Of a stretch of 40,868 nucleotides of DNA, positions 1 to 6,794 are shown piece by piece. The notes beneath the pieces are model-generated. The model searched no databases. It was not told where the DNA came from and saw only the letters and a list, made by a program, of their open reading frames with translations. The translations under genes were made by a program, and so were the position numbers. Every line of letters starts with the position of its first letter. The stretch's first letter is position 1. Source of the DNA: Phenylobacterium sp. (GTDB taxonomy: Bacteria; Pseudomonadota; Alphaproteobacteria; Caulobacterales; Caulobacteraceae). The stretch is taken from the NCBI RefSeq assembly GCF_030697925.1, contig NZ_JAUYOJ010000152.1, positions 1 through 40,868 on the forward strand, given 5' to 3'.

Positions 1-51
1 CACGAACCGAGCCACGCGATCCCGAAGATCCAGAGAATACGGCCGACCCAT
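1..51 (-). CDS. IS630-family transposase, N-terminal 17 residues (runs off window)
   Basis: Reading leftwards from an ATG at 51, the frame gives MGRPYSLDLRDRVARFV and stays open to the window edge. Known of the family: IS630-type transposases typically open with a (G/A)RPYS-DLR-RV signature just before the helix-turn-helix that binds the element's ends. A GGAGG ribosome-binding site lies about 8 bases upstream, which supports this start. Only the first 17 codons are visible, so whether the DDE catalytic domain is intact cannot be judged. The gene is much too short here for ordinary ORF calling; it is recognised from the motif and the ribosome-binding site. The alternative, a chance match, is unlikely given the motif, start and adjacent palindromic end. 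Confidence 0.8.
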   Translation of the reverse strand, partial: MGRPYSLDLRDRVARFV

Positions 52-139
52 CCAAGCTGGCCTCCTGCCCAGCCTGGACCTTGAATCATGATCCGCAGAT
101 ATCCGGAATCCCGATTCAGCTAAGAGCGGTCACGCTCTA
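1..139 (-). mobile_element. Right end of an IS630-like insertion sequence
   Basis: The block between the transposase start (51) and about 139 is non-coding and rich in short palindromes: GAATCCCGATTC near 109-120, and AAGAGCGGTCACGCTCT near 122-138, whose arms are AGAGCG/CGCTCT. These look like terminal repeats that a transposase would bind. IS630 elements insert at TA; the TA at 138-139 is the most likely outer boundary, but this is an inference because the other end lies outside the window. The element stops only about 6 bases from the end of the Rz1-like gene, so it sits directly behind the phage lysis remnant. Confidence 0.6.
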
Positions 140-144
140 GACAC

Positions 145-435
145 CTATCGTCGCCGACCGGACGGCCTCGCCTCCAATTCGTGCTCGGCGTCATGCGTCT
201 CGACGGCGAGCCGCCGAGCGGCGTCGCAATTTAGGATCTGAACGCCGCGCTGCACGTACGCGATTTCCAAGTCTGCCGCCGAGGGGCTCGGCGGCAGAAC
301 GCGTAGGCCACAGGGTCGCCTGGCCTCAGCGGGCATTTCGATCCGCGGCGCATCCGTCGAGATCCGGGGCGAGTTCGCACAGCTCGCGGTCAGCGCGGCC
401 AAGGCGAGCGGCGCGATTGGCATCCAGGGGCGCAT
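145..435 (-). CDS. Rz1-like outer-membrane spanin lipoprotein
   Basis: This 96-residue protein begins MRPWMPIAPLALAALTASC: a short hydrophobic signal ending in the lipobox LTAS-C, with Cys19 as the predicted lipidated residue. The gene starts inside the 3' end of the Rz-like gene, in a different frame, and runs 181 bases beyond it. A small lipoprotein overlapping a single-helix protein out of frame, directly after endolysin sequence, is the classical Rz/Rz1 layout of tailed phages. Known role: Rz1 sits in the outer membrane and, with Rz, spans the periplasm and disrupts the outer membrane in the last lysis step. The mature part contains several prolines but is not strongly proline-rich. A second possible start is four codons in (423). 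The call rests on lipobox and arrangement, as spanin sequences are poorly conserved. Confidence 0.72.
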   Translation of the reverse strand: MRPWMPIAPLALAALTASCANSPRISTDAPRIEMPAEARRPCGLRVLPPSPSAADLEIAYVQRGVQILNCDAARRLAVETHDAEHELEARPSGRRR

Positions 436-706
436 CGGCGTCCTCCGCTTGCAGGGCTTGGGGGATAATATTCGCCGCGATCTCGGCCACGGCTTCGCGC
501 CTTTGCGCCACCACATCGACGCGAGCGGCGCCGGCGCGCGCGCCTTCGGTCTCGCGGTCGGCGAGCTCAGCTCGGGCGAGCGCGGCTTCCGTGCGTGGCC
601 GCTCCGCGGCGGCGCCATCGCGGCGACCGCTCCAGTAGAAGCCGAGGCAGACCAGGACGACGGCGGCCAGGGCGCCGAGGGACAGGGCCAGGCGGGCGCT
701 CATCAT
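326..706 (-). CDS. Rz-like inner-membrane spanin
   Basis: This 126-residue protein begins MMSARLALSL and has one N-terminal membrane helix (about residues 7-27, ending FYWSG), followed by a charged, Ala/Glu/Arg-rich periplasmic stretch likely to be helical. This N-in, single-anchor plus helical-domain plan is that of phage Rz proteins. AAGGGA about 9 bases upstream serves as ribosome-binding site. The start overlaps the endolysin stop (ATGA, 706-703), so translation is probably coupled. Its last 110 bases overlap the Rz1-like gene. Known role: Rz binds the outer-membrane Rz1 lipoprotein through the periplasm and completes lysis. A possible upstream extension of the same frame runs antisense to the repressor remnant and was not used. 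Whether this pair is still expressed is unknown, as the endolysin is broken. Confidence 0.75.
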   Translation of the reverse strand: MMSARLALSLGALAAVVLVCLGFYWSGRRDGAAAERPRTEAALARAELADRETEGARAGAARVDVVAQRREAVAEIAANIIPQALQAEDADAPLDANRAARLGRADRELCELAPDLDGCAADRNAR

Positions 707-798
707 CGCGTCAGTCCCTTCTGGTATCCGCCGCCCGGCGCCTTGGTGAGGACCTGGCGCCGGGATCGGGGATCGAAGCTGACATGTACCCATTCCAT
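703..798 (-). pseudogene. C-terminal remnant of a phage endolysin (peptidase M15-like)
   Basis: Upstream of the Rz-like gene, in a third frame, reads EWVHVSFDPRSRRQVLT and then a Gly-rich end and a TGA that overlaps the Rz start. Known of the family: D,D-/L,D-peptidase endolysins of the M15 group end with the W-V-H-(V/L/I)-S-F motif, whose His is a zinc ligand, followed by a short RR(Q)VLT strand. Only about 31 C-terminal residues survive. Reading further upstream the frame loses similarity at about 798 and meets a TAG stop about 12 codons further on. The truncation point coincides with the broken end of the repressor remnant on the other strand. The fragment is too short to be functional. 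The family is inferred from this motif and from its place just before the spanins. Confidence 0.7.
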
Positions 799-1069
799 GC
801 GCGGCCTGGCTGATGACGGAGCCCTGATCTATTTCGAAGATCAGCGCAGCGCCCCCAGCGCCGACATGCTGGGCGATGTGGTGGTCCTGGAGACCGACAC
901 CGATGAGGTCCTGGTCAAGCGCCTGCTGCGCGGCAGCAGACCCGGCCTCTATGGCCTGGAGAGCATCGCTGGCCCCACCCGGCGCGACGCGCGGCTCCGC
1001 TGGGCAGCCCATATCACCGCGATTATCCCGCCCTACCAGGCCCGCCGCATCATCACTCGCGACCGTTAG
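797..1069 (+). pseudogene. C-terminal remnant of an S24-type phage repressor
   Basis: The frame from the ATG at 797 encodes about 90 residues including ALIYFEDQR, a D-x-LG-x-VVVLE strand, VLVKRLLRGS and LRWAAHITAIIPP. This matches the C-terminal peptidase-like half of S24/LexA-CI-type phage repressors common in Alphaproteobacteria, where the Lys of the V-L-V-K-R-L strand (Lys41 here) is the general base of the Ser-Lys pair. The DNA-binding N-terminus and the Ser-bearing segment are absent, because the upstream DNA is the endolysin/Rz cassette on the other strand. The fragment therefore can neither bind DNA nor cleave itself. It might still be translated from 797, but no good ribosome-binding site is visible. 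The identification rests on motif recall, not on a search. Confidence 0.62.
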
Positions 1070-1133
1070 GGTCTGGTGTAATTTTTCTACGATTCAAGTT
1101 GGCGATCATGTGTATGTGAAATACATTTCGCCG

Positions 1134-1583
1134 ATGCATGCGTCCGAAGTTACGGAAATCGCCACCCTGTTCGCCGCAGAGTTGCAGGCGGAGCAGCGGC
1201 GCGAGGCGTGGGCGCGTCAGGCTGCCGCTCGCCATGCCGGTGTCTGCTGGTCCGGACTCGGTCCGGCGCCCTATGAACCCCGTGACCGCGACGCGCTCCT
1301 GAACGAGGCCAAGGACAAGCTCGCACGACGCCAAGCCTGGTTGGAGGGTGCGGCGGGCGGGTTCCTGTCGGCTGTCGTGAAGGCGCAGCTCGCAGCCCGC
1401 ATGGCGCATGAGGCCGCCGAGCGCGCCCGCGCCGCCTGCTCGCGCGATGCGATGGGCGAAGCCGCCGCCTGCGCGTCGGCCGCAGAGGAGCTGGCGGCCC
1501 ATGCCCATACGCTTCTGGCTAGCGCCCAGGCCGCTCGCAACGCCGCCGTCAGGCTTGCTGAGCTGTCTCGGCCTGGAGACTGA
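1134..1583 (+). CDS. Hypothetical Ala-rich helical protein
   Basis: This encodes 149 residues starting MHASEVTEIATLFAAEL. The composition is strongly Ala/Glu/Arg-rich, with several stretches likely to form amphipathic helices and no signal peptide or membrane segment. GTG codons at 1110 and 1116 are possible earlier starts (giving an N-terminus VYVKYISP or VKYISP), and no start has a clear ribosome-binding site. The ~60 bases upstream are AT-rich compared with the surroundings and could hold a promoter. It lies beside the phage remnant and overlaps the next, convergent gene by 35 bases at the 3' ends. I do not recognise a family. It may be accessory or phage cargo, given its position. Confidence 0.5.
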   Translation: MHASEVTEIATLFAAELQAEQRREAWARQAAARHAGVCWSGLGPAPYEPRDRDALLNEAKDKLARRQAWLEGAAGGFLSAVVKAQLAARMAHEAAERARAACSRDAMGEAAACASAAEELAAHAHTLLASAQAARNAAVRLAELSRPGD

Positions 1584-1752
1584 CGCGGCGACGCCAGGTC
1601 ATCTGCTCGAACTGGCGCTCGCGGACCACCTCATGTAGCAGATCGGCCAGGTCCAGGACCTGGTCGCGCGACATGCGCCGCGTCATGGCGCGGATCTCGG
1701 CGGTCACTTGCGCCATCGCTTCCGACGGCAGGCTGTCTTGTTGCTCTGACAT
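1549..1752 (-). CDS. Hypothetical small helical protein
   Basis: This encodes 67 residues starting MSEQQDSLPSEAMAQV. It has no signal peptide or membrane segment and looks wholly helical and charged (RRMSRDQVLDLADLLHEVVRER). GAGGG about 9 bases before the ATG is a credible ribosome-binding site, the main reason for believing the gene. It converges on, and overlaps by 35 bases, the preceding Ala-rich protein gene. I do not recognise a family and no function is proposed. Confidence 0.5.
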   Translation of the reverse strand: MSEQQDSLPSEAMAQVTAEIRAMTRRMSRDQVLDLADLLHEVVRERQFEQMTWRRRVSLQAETAQQA

Positions 1753-1864
1753 CTGCTGGGCCCTCGCTTCGGCCCACTCGCCTCAACGGGGAATTCGGCC
1801 TGAAGTTCCCGCAAACCGGGCAGGCGCCGCCGCCTCGCTTGACCGCCGGTTCAATGCGGTTCAG

Positions 1865-1889
1865 ATAGGTAGTTCGGCAACCTAACTAT
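1865..1889. promoter_or_regulatory. Palindromic operator in front of marR
   Basis: A 25-base imperfect palindrome runs from ATAGGTAG to CTAACTAT around a central G; the outer arms ATAG-TAG and CTA-CTAT pair. It lies 13 bases before the marR start. Known of the family: MarR dimers bind palindromes of about 16-24 bases overlapping their own promoter, often with TAG/CTA half-site cores. Autorepression of the marR-exporter operon from this site is therefore likely, though it is an inference. Confidence 0.6.
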
Positions 1890-1901
1890 TTTTGAGACCG
1901 G

Positions 1902-2348
1902 ATGACCGCGCAGCTCGACAGTCCCGAACCGACGAAACTGGCCGAGGCGTTGCGGCCTGTCCTGCTGCGCGTCTCGCGCCGCCTGCGGCAGGAAGCCCAG
2001 CGCGCGGGGGTTTCGGCCCTGGACGCCCTAATCCTTGGCCAGATCATGCGTGTTCCCGGCGTGGGAGTCTGCGAGCTGGCCGACGCTGAACAGATGTCCC
2101 GGCCCACCATGAGCAGCCATGTCAAACGCCTGGAGGCGGCCGGCTGGGTCGCCCGCGCAGACCATGCCGACGACGGACGGCGCTCCGGCCTGGCGGTCAC
2201 CCCGGCCGGCGCCCGGCAGCTGGAGGCCATCCGCCAGCACCGCAACGACTGGCTCGCCGCCCGCATCGCCAAGCTCGACCCAGCCGCGCGCGAGGACTTG
2301 AGCGGCGCCATCGCGCCCCTCCTTCAGCTCCTGGCGCTCGAGCCGTGA
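1902..2348 (+). CDS. MarR-family transcriptional regulator
   Basis: This 148-residue protein has the MarR winged-helix plan: an N-terminal dimerisation helix, then DALILGQIMRVPGVGVCELADAEQMSRPTMSSHVKRLEAAGWV (recognition-helix region, about residues 43-85), a wing with DDGRRSGLAVTPAG and C-terminal dimerisation helices. The DGRRS-x-x-VTPAG wing is typical. MarR proteins repress nearby efflux or catabolic genes and are released by small phenolic or lipophilic ligands. It overlaps the downstream exporter by 4 bases (GTGA), so both are one operon. A palindrome just upstream (1865-1889) suggests that it represses itself and the pump. The ligand cannot be told from sequence. Confidence 0.9.
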   Translation: MTAQLDSPEPTKLAEALRPVLLRVSRRLRQEAQRAGVSALDALILGQIMRVPGVGVCELADAEQMSRPTMSSHVKRLEAAGWVARADHADDGRRSGLAVTPAGARQLEAIRQHRNDWLAARIAKLDPAAREDLSGAIAPLLQLLALEP

Positions 2349-3778
2349 GCCCGGTCGACAGTCCTCTCGAGCGCCAGACCGACGTGGCCATGGCGCGCGG
2401 CTGGGTGATCCCGGCCATTATCGGCACGGCCATGCTGATGCAGACCATGAACGCCACGGTGCTCTCCAACGCCCTGCCGACCATGGCCGTGGCGCTGCAC
2501 GAGGACCCGCTGCGGCTGAACCTCGCCATCACCATGTTCCTGCTGGCCTCGGCGGTCTTCCTGCCGATCAGCGGCTGGGTGGCCGACAAGTTCGGCGCCA
2601 AGCGCATCTTCATGATCGCCATGGTGTTTTTCGCCCTGGCCTCGGCGGCCTGCGGCCTGGCCCAGGACCTGACCCAGTTGGTCATCGCGCGCATCTTCCA
2701 GGGCATGGCCGGCGCCATGATGGCCCCCGTCGGCCGTCTGGTCCTGCTGCGCACCACGCCCAAGGCCGAGCTGATCGGGGCCATGTCGGTCATGACCATG
2801 CCGGCCCTGCTGGGCCCGGTGATCGGCCCGGTGGTAGGCGGCGCCATCGTCACCTTCGCCGACTGGCGCTGGATCTTCTTCATGAACCTGCCCGTAGCGG
2901 TGGTGGGCGTATTCCTGGTCTTCCGCTACGTGCCCAATGTCAGCGAGCAGCAGGTCTCGCCCATCGACTGGATCGGCATCCTGTTGACCGGCCTGGGCCT
3001 CGCGGGCCTGATCTTCGGCTTCGAGAATCTGGGCCGAGGCATGCTGCCCGACGGCCTGGTGGCGGGACTGTTCCTGGGCGGGTTCACGGCGCTCGGCCTC
3101 TACTGGCGGCACGCGCGAGGCAATCCGCACGCCATCATCGATCTCTCTGTGTTCCGCATCCAGACCTTCACGGCCTCCGTGGTCGGCGGGGCCTTCATGC
3201 GCATCGCCATGGGGGCGACGCCCTTCATGCTGGCCATGCTGCTGCAGATCGGCTTCGGCATGTCGCCGTTCCAGGCCGGCTTGATGACCTTCATCTCCGC
3301 GGCCGGGGCCCTGGTCATGAAGACCACCGCCCCGCCCATCCTGCGCCGCTTCGGCTTCCGGACGGTGCTGGTGGTCAACGCCGTCATCGTGGGGGTCAGC
3401 TTCATGGCCTACGGCCTGTTCACCCCCACCACGCCGCACTGGCTGATCATGATCGTCCTGGCCGTCGGCGGGTTCTTCCGCTCCCTGCACTTCACCAGCC
3501 TGAACGGTATGGCCTATGCCGACATCGACCAGGACCGAATGAGCCGCGCCTCCACCACCTCCTCGATGATGCAGCAGCTCGTCCAGTCGATCGGCATCGG
3601 GCTGGCCGCCACCCTGATGCATTTCTTCATGGTCGCCCGCGGCGAGGCCCATCTGACCGCTGGGGCGATCTCGCCGGCCTTCATGGTGATCGGCCTACTC
3701 ACCTTTGTCTCGCTGTTCTTCTTCATGCCGCTTCCCAAGGACGCCGGCGACGAGATGAACGGCCGGCTCAAGGCCTAG
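2345..3778 (+). CDS. DHA2-family MFS drug exporter (EmrB/QacA type)
   Basis: This 477-residue membrane protein has about 14 predicted helices, the count of the DHA2 drug:H+ antiporters. It starts at a GTG overlapping the marR stop. It opens with WVIPAIIGTAMLMQTMNATVLSNALP, which includes the family's helix-1 Asn/Thr-rich motif. Motif A appears as GWVADKFGAKRIF (about residues 77-89), and the antiporter motif C as LLGPVIGPVVGG (about 158-169). Proton-driven export of hydrophobic compounds from the cytoplasm is expected. No EmrA-type periplasmic adaptor or outer-membrane channel gene lies beside it, so it may act alone across the inner membrane or borrow partners encoded elsewhere. It is probably controlled by the co-transcribed MarR protein. 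Confidence 0.9.
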   Translation: MSPVDSPLERQTDVAMARGWVIPAIIGTAMLMQTMNATVLSNALPTMAVALHEDPLRLNLAITMFLLASAVFLPISGWVADKFGAKRIFMIAMVFFALASAACGLAQDLTQLVIARIFQGMAGAMMAPVGRLVLLRTTPKAELIGAMSVMTMPALLGPVIGPVVGGAIVTFADWRWIFFMNLPVAVVGVFLVFRYVPNVSEQQVSPIDWIGILLTGLGLAGLIFGFENLGRGMLPDGLVAGLFLGGFTALGLYWRHARGNPHAIIDLSVFRIQTFTASVVGGAFMRIAMGATPFMLAMLLQIGFGMSPFQAGLMTFISAAGALVMKTTAPPILRRFGFRTVLVVNAVIVGVSFMAYGLFTPTTPHWLIMIVLAVGGFFRSLHFTSLNGMAYADIDQDRMSRASTTSSMMQQLVQSIGIGLAATLMHFFMVARGEAHLTAGAISPAFMVIGLLTFVSLFFFMPLPKDAGDEMNGRLKA

Positions 3779-3791
3779 CCGAACCGGCGGC

Positions 3792-5171
3792 CTATGCGTC
3801 GAGCGGCGCGCTCATCTGACAGACCAGTCCCTCGGCGGGGAAGGCCAGGGTCGCCGCACCGCCGAAAGAGCCGAGCGCGGTCCTGATCAGTCGAGATCCG
3901 AAACCCTCGCGCTCGGGTGGCGAGACCGGCGGCCCGCCAGTCTCGCGCCAGACGATCCGCAGGCCTTGCGGCTCCAGGCTCCAGTCGATCTCCACTTTTC
4001 CGCCCGACGCCGACAGTGCGCCGTATTTGGCGGCGTTGGTGGCCAACTCGTGCAGCACCATCACCAGGCTGACGGCCAAGTCCGGCTTCAAGCGGACGAA
4101 GCCCGCCTCACCATGCAGGCGAACGTGGGCCTGGTCGAAGGGCGCCAGGGCCGCGGCGAAGATCTCGGTGAGCTCGGCGGTCTCCCAGACGTTGCGCGTC
4201 AGCAGGTCATGCCCGCGCGCCAGGGACTGCAGACGCTCCTCGAACGCCCTTCGGAATGCGGCCGGATCGTCCCCGGCGCTGCGGAAGGCGTGGGCGGCGA
4301 TGGCCTGCACGGTGGCCAGGTTGTTCTTCACCCGGTGATTCAGCTCCGCCAGCAACAGCTCCTGGCGTTCCCGCGCCACGACCTGGGTGGTGATGTCCTG
4401 GGCGGTGCCGATGACTCGGCGGGGGCGACCGTCCTTCGCGAACACGACCCGGGCGGCGCCGCGCACCCAGGCCGCCGAGCCGCGCGCGCCGCCTGCGGTG
4501 GTCCGATGCTCCACGACATAGGCCCCGCCGTCCTTACCCGCCAAGGCGCCGCCATAGGCCGCCTCGACCAGATGGAAGTCGTCGGGATGGACCGCCGCCG
4601 CATAGGTGGCGAAGTCGATGGTGGCCTCGGCTTCCACGCCGAACAGGATTCGGGTCCGCGCATCCCATTCCACCTGATCTGCCGCCAGGTCGTACTCCCA
4701 AAGCCCGAGCGCGGTGGCGTCGAGCGCGAGGGTCAGCCGCGCCTTCTCACGGTCGGCGTCGCGCTGGGCCTGGTGGCGCGCCGTTACGTCGAGAACGACG
4801 AAGGCGACCCGTGGCCGGTCCCCCGGCATGGGCGAGAACGTGCCCAGGAACCAGCCTCGCCGGCCGCCCTCCAGCGAAAATGGATACTCGGCCGTTTGCG
4901 TCTCCTGGGCGGTCCAGCAGGCGCGCAGGGTGATTAGCCGCGCCTCGATCTGTGCCGGCGTCAGGCCCAAATCGCGGCCGGTCAGGCCGTCCAGGCCGCC
5001 TTCGCCCCGGCCGTAGAACGCCGCGGCGTTGCGATTGGCAGTCACATATCGGTAGTCGTCGTCGAGCAGCTCGAACACGCCGGCGACCACGTCGGCAGCG
5101 TCGAACATCGCCTTCAGCAGCGCCGCGCCACCGATCCCGGACCAGCGGTCGGCGCCCTCTTCGTCGGCCAT
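3792..5171 (-). CDS. PAS-domain sensor histidine kinase, HWE family
   Basis: With the start at 5171, chosen because GGGAGG lies 9 bases upstream, the protein has 459 residues. Two PAS-like domains come first (about 20-130 and 145-265), then the HWE dimerisation and phosphoacceptor block LNHRVKNNLATVQAIAAHAF with His279. The ATP-binding domain follows with the N-box LHELATNAAKYGALS (His374, Asn379) and W-R-E-T-GGPPV (Trp408, Glu410). The His, Trp and Glu positions define the HWE family, frequent in Alphaproteobacteria. There is no membrane segment, so the kinase is soluble and probably senses a cytoplasmic cue such as light, redox or a ligand through the PAS domains. No response regulator is adjacent, so the partner is unknown. 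A start 12 codons upstream (5207) is possible but lacks a ribosome-binding site. Confidence 0.9.
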   Translation of the reverse strand: MADEEGADRWSGIGGAALLKAMFDAADVVAGVFELLDDDYRYVTANRNAAAFYGRGEGGLDGLTGRDLGLTPAQIEARLITLRACWTAQETQTAEYPFSLEGGRRGWFLGTFSPMPGDRPRVAFVVLDVTARHQAQRDADREKARLTLALDATALGLWEYDLAADQVEWDARTRILFGVEAEATIDFATYAAAVHPDDFHLVEAAYGGALAGKDGGAYVVEHRTTAGGARGSAAWVRGAARVVFAKDGRPRRVIGTAQDITTQVVARERQELLLAELNHRVKNNLATVQAIAAHAFRSAGDDPAAFRRAFEERLQSLARGHDLLTRNVWETAELTEIFAAALAPFDQAHVRLHGEAGFVRLKPDLAVSLVMVLHELATNAAKYGALSASGGKVEIDWSLEPQGLRIVWRETGGPPVSPPEREGFGSRLIRTALGSFGGAATLAFPAEGLVCQMSAPLDA

Positions 5172-5238
5172 CGGCGCTGGCCTCCCGCGATTCAGACGTC
5201 GCGGCATGCTAGCGGGTTGACGCCCGTGGGCCTAGGGC

Positions 5239-5345
5239 GTGACAGCCTGAAGTGGATACCGGTTCAGGCGGCCGTCACGGTCTAAACTTTTGAAGATAGA
5301 CCCTTTTCATCCGGTCAGATGAGTCCATCTGACCGGAAAGGGTCT
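5239..5345. repeat. Two-hairpin intergenic element
   Basis: Two stem-loops sit side by side. The first (5239-5278) pairs GTGAC...GCCTGAA with TTCAGGC...GTCAC, with an asymmetric GGCC bulge. The second (5298-5345) pairs AGACCCTTT and CCGGTCAGATG with CATCTGACCGG and AAAGGGTCT: 20 perfect pairs interrupted by one TCAT bulge, with an AGTC loop. The second ends on the stop codon of the symporter gene and could help terminate it, but no run of T follows on that strand, so a simple intrinsic terminator is unlikely. The length and two-hairpin build are like dispersed palindromic elements of alphaproteobacterial genomes. Only one copy is in this window. Confidence 0.6.
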
Positions 5346-6687
5346 AGGCCGCAGGCTGGTCCTCGATCACCGGCTCGACGCCCGCTGAATCGTAGACCGC
5401 CTGATCCAATATGCCCTGGCGCCTGGCCACCAGCGTCGGGATCAGCGCCTGGCCGGCGACATTGGTGGCCGTGCGGCCCATATCCAGGATCGGGTCGATG
5501 GCCAGCAGCAAACCGACGCCTTCCAGCGGCAGGCCGAGCGTCGACAGGGTCAGGGTCAGCATCACGATCGCCCCGGTCAGGCCGGCGGTCGCCGCCGATC
5601 CGATCACCGAGACGAAGACGATCAGCAGGTAATCGGTGAAGGCCAGCGGTACGCCATAGAACTGCGCTACGAAGATCGCCGCGATGGCCGGATAGATGGC
5701 GGCGCAGCCGTCCATCTTGGTGGTCGCCCCCAGCGGCACGGCGAAGGCCGCATAGGCGCGCGGCACGCCCAGACCGGTTTCGGTCACCGTTTGGGTCACC
5801 GGCAGGGTGCCGATGGACGAGCGCGACACGAAGCCCAGCTGGATGGCAGGCCAGGCCGCCAGGTAGAACTTCACCGGATTGAGCCCGTTGAGCGCCAACA
5901 GCGCCGGATAGACGACCAACAGCACCAGTCCGAGGCCGATATAGACCGCCGCCGCGAACGCGCCGAGCTGGGCCAGGGCGTCCCAGCCGTAGTGCGCTAC
6001 GGCGTTGCCCAGCAGGCCGACGGTGCCGATCGGGGTCAGGCGGATCACCCACCATAGAATCTTGCGCACGATGGCGAGCGCCGAGGCGTTGAACGCCAGG
6101 AAGGGTTCAGCCGCTGCGCCGCAGCGCAGGGCCGCGATCCCGGTCACCAGCGAGATCACCACGATCTGCAGCACATTGAACGACAGCGAGGTAGTGGCTC
6201 CCCCGTCGGCGATCTTGGTGGACGCCGACAGCCCCAGCATGTTCGACGGCACGAGCCCCTTGAGGAAATCCATCCAGGAGCCCTGGGTGTTCGACGCCTC
6301 CGCCGCCGCCACGGCGACGCTGGTGTTGACGCCAGGCTGCAGGATCAGGCCCAGCGCGATGCCTATGCTGACGGCGATCAGTGCGGTGATCGCGAACCAC
6401 ATGAGCGTGCGCCAGACCAGGGCCGCGGCGTTCTGCAGTTCGCGCAGGTTGGCGATGCTGGCCACGATCGCCGTGAACACCAGCGGCGGCACCAGCACCC
6501 GCAGCAGTTGGACGAAGGTCGAACCGGCCAGCTTCAGGGTTTCGGACAGCGCATAGCCCTGCTGCCCCTCCTCCGTGCCGAGATTGCGCGCCGCCAGCCC
6601 TAGGGCCAGCCCGATCACCATGGCGGCCAGGACCTGGAATCCGAAGGATCCCAGCAATCCCCGCCGCCTGCCGTGCGTTTGCGCCAT
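5344..6687 (-). CDS. Dicarboxylate/amino acid:cation symporter (DAACS, GltP/DctA type)
   Basis: This 447-residue multispanning protein opens with GFQVLAAMVIGLALGLAARNLG and carries FVQLLRVLVPPLVFTAIVASIANL, the conserved early-helix block of the family. The later re-entrant serine-rich loop is present as SRSSIGTLPVT, followed by LPLGATTKMDG-like sequence (VPLGATTKMDGCAAIYPAI) and DPILDMGRTATNVAGQ, the binding-site helices with the conserved Asp and Asn. It should import C4-dicarboxylates or acidic or neutral amino acids with Na+ or H+ across the inner membrane. Exact specificity cannot be read off. CAGGAG 7 bases before the ATG supports the start. It stands alone in its transcription unit, with the two-hairpin element at its end. 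Confidence 0.9.
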   Translation of the reverse strand: MAQTHGRRRGLLGSFGFQVLAAMVIGLALGLAARNLGTEEGQQGYALSETLKLAGSTFVQLLRVLVPPLVFTAIVASIANLRELQNAAALVWRTLMWFAITALIAVSIGIALGLILQPGVNTSVAVAAAEASNTQGSWMDFLKGLVPSNMLGLSASTKIADGGATTSLSFNVLQIVVISLVTGIAALRCGAAAEPFLAFNASALAIVRKILWWVIRLTPIGTVGLLGNAVAHYGWDALAQLGAFAAAVYIGLGLVLLVVYPALLALNGLNPVKFYLAAWPAIQLGFVSRSSIGTLPVTQTVTETGLGVPRAYAAFAVPLGATTKMDGCAAIYPAIAAIFVAQFYGVPLAFTDYLLIVFVSVIGSAATAGLTGAIVMLTLTLSTLGLPLEGVGLLLAIDPILDMGRTATNVAGQALIPTLVARRQGILDQAVYDSAGVEPVIEDQPAA

Positions 6688-6794
6688 GTCAGCTCCTGAT
6701 CGTCCGCGAGGGCGAGCATGGCCGCACGGCCTCAGGCGCGCCAGCGGTTTTGCCCTGGCGGGGCCATTAGAAAAGCTGGATGCCTAAGGGCGCG

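Noticed and set aside
830..844. LIFE-like minus-strand peptide upstream of the endolysin tail that resembles the endolysin motif D-Q-L-I-x-E
   Set aside because: It is in a different frame from the endolysin tail and is the exact antisense of the conserved repressor segment, so it is most simply coincidence.
2324..3652. Long minus-strand frame opposite the DHA2 exporter
   Set aside because: His/Gly/Asp/Gln-rich antisense shadow without any motif; the plus strand encodes a clear 14-helix transporter.
5298..5345. Classical intrinsic terminator for the symporter gene
   Set aside because: The stem is strong but no T-run follows on either strand; it is recorded as a repeat-like element instead.
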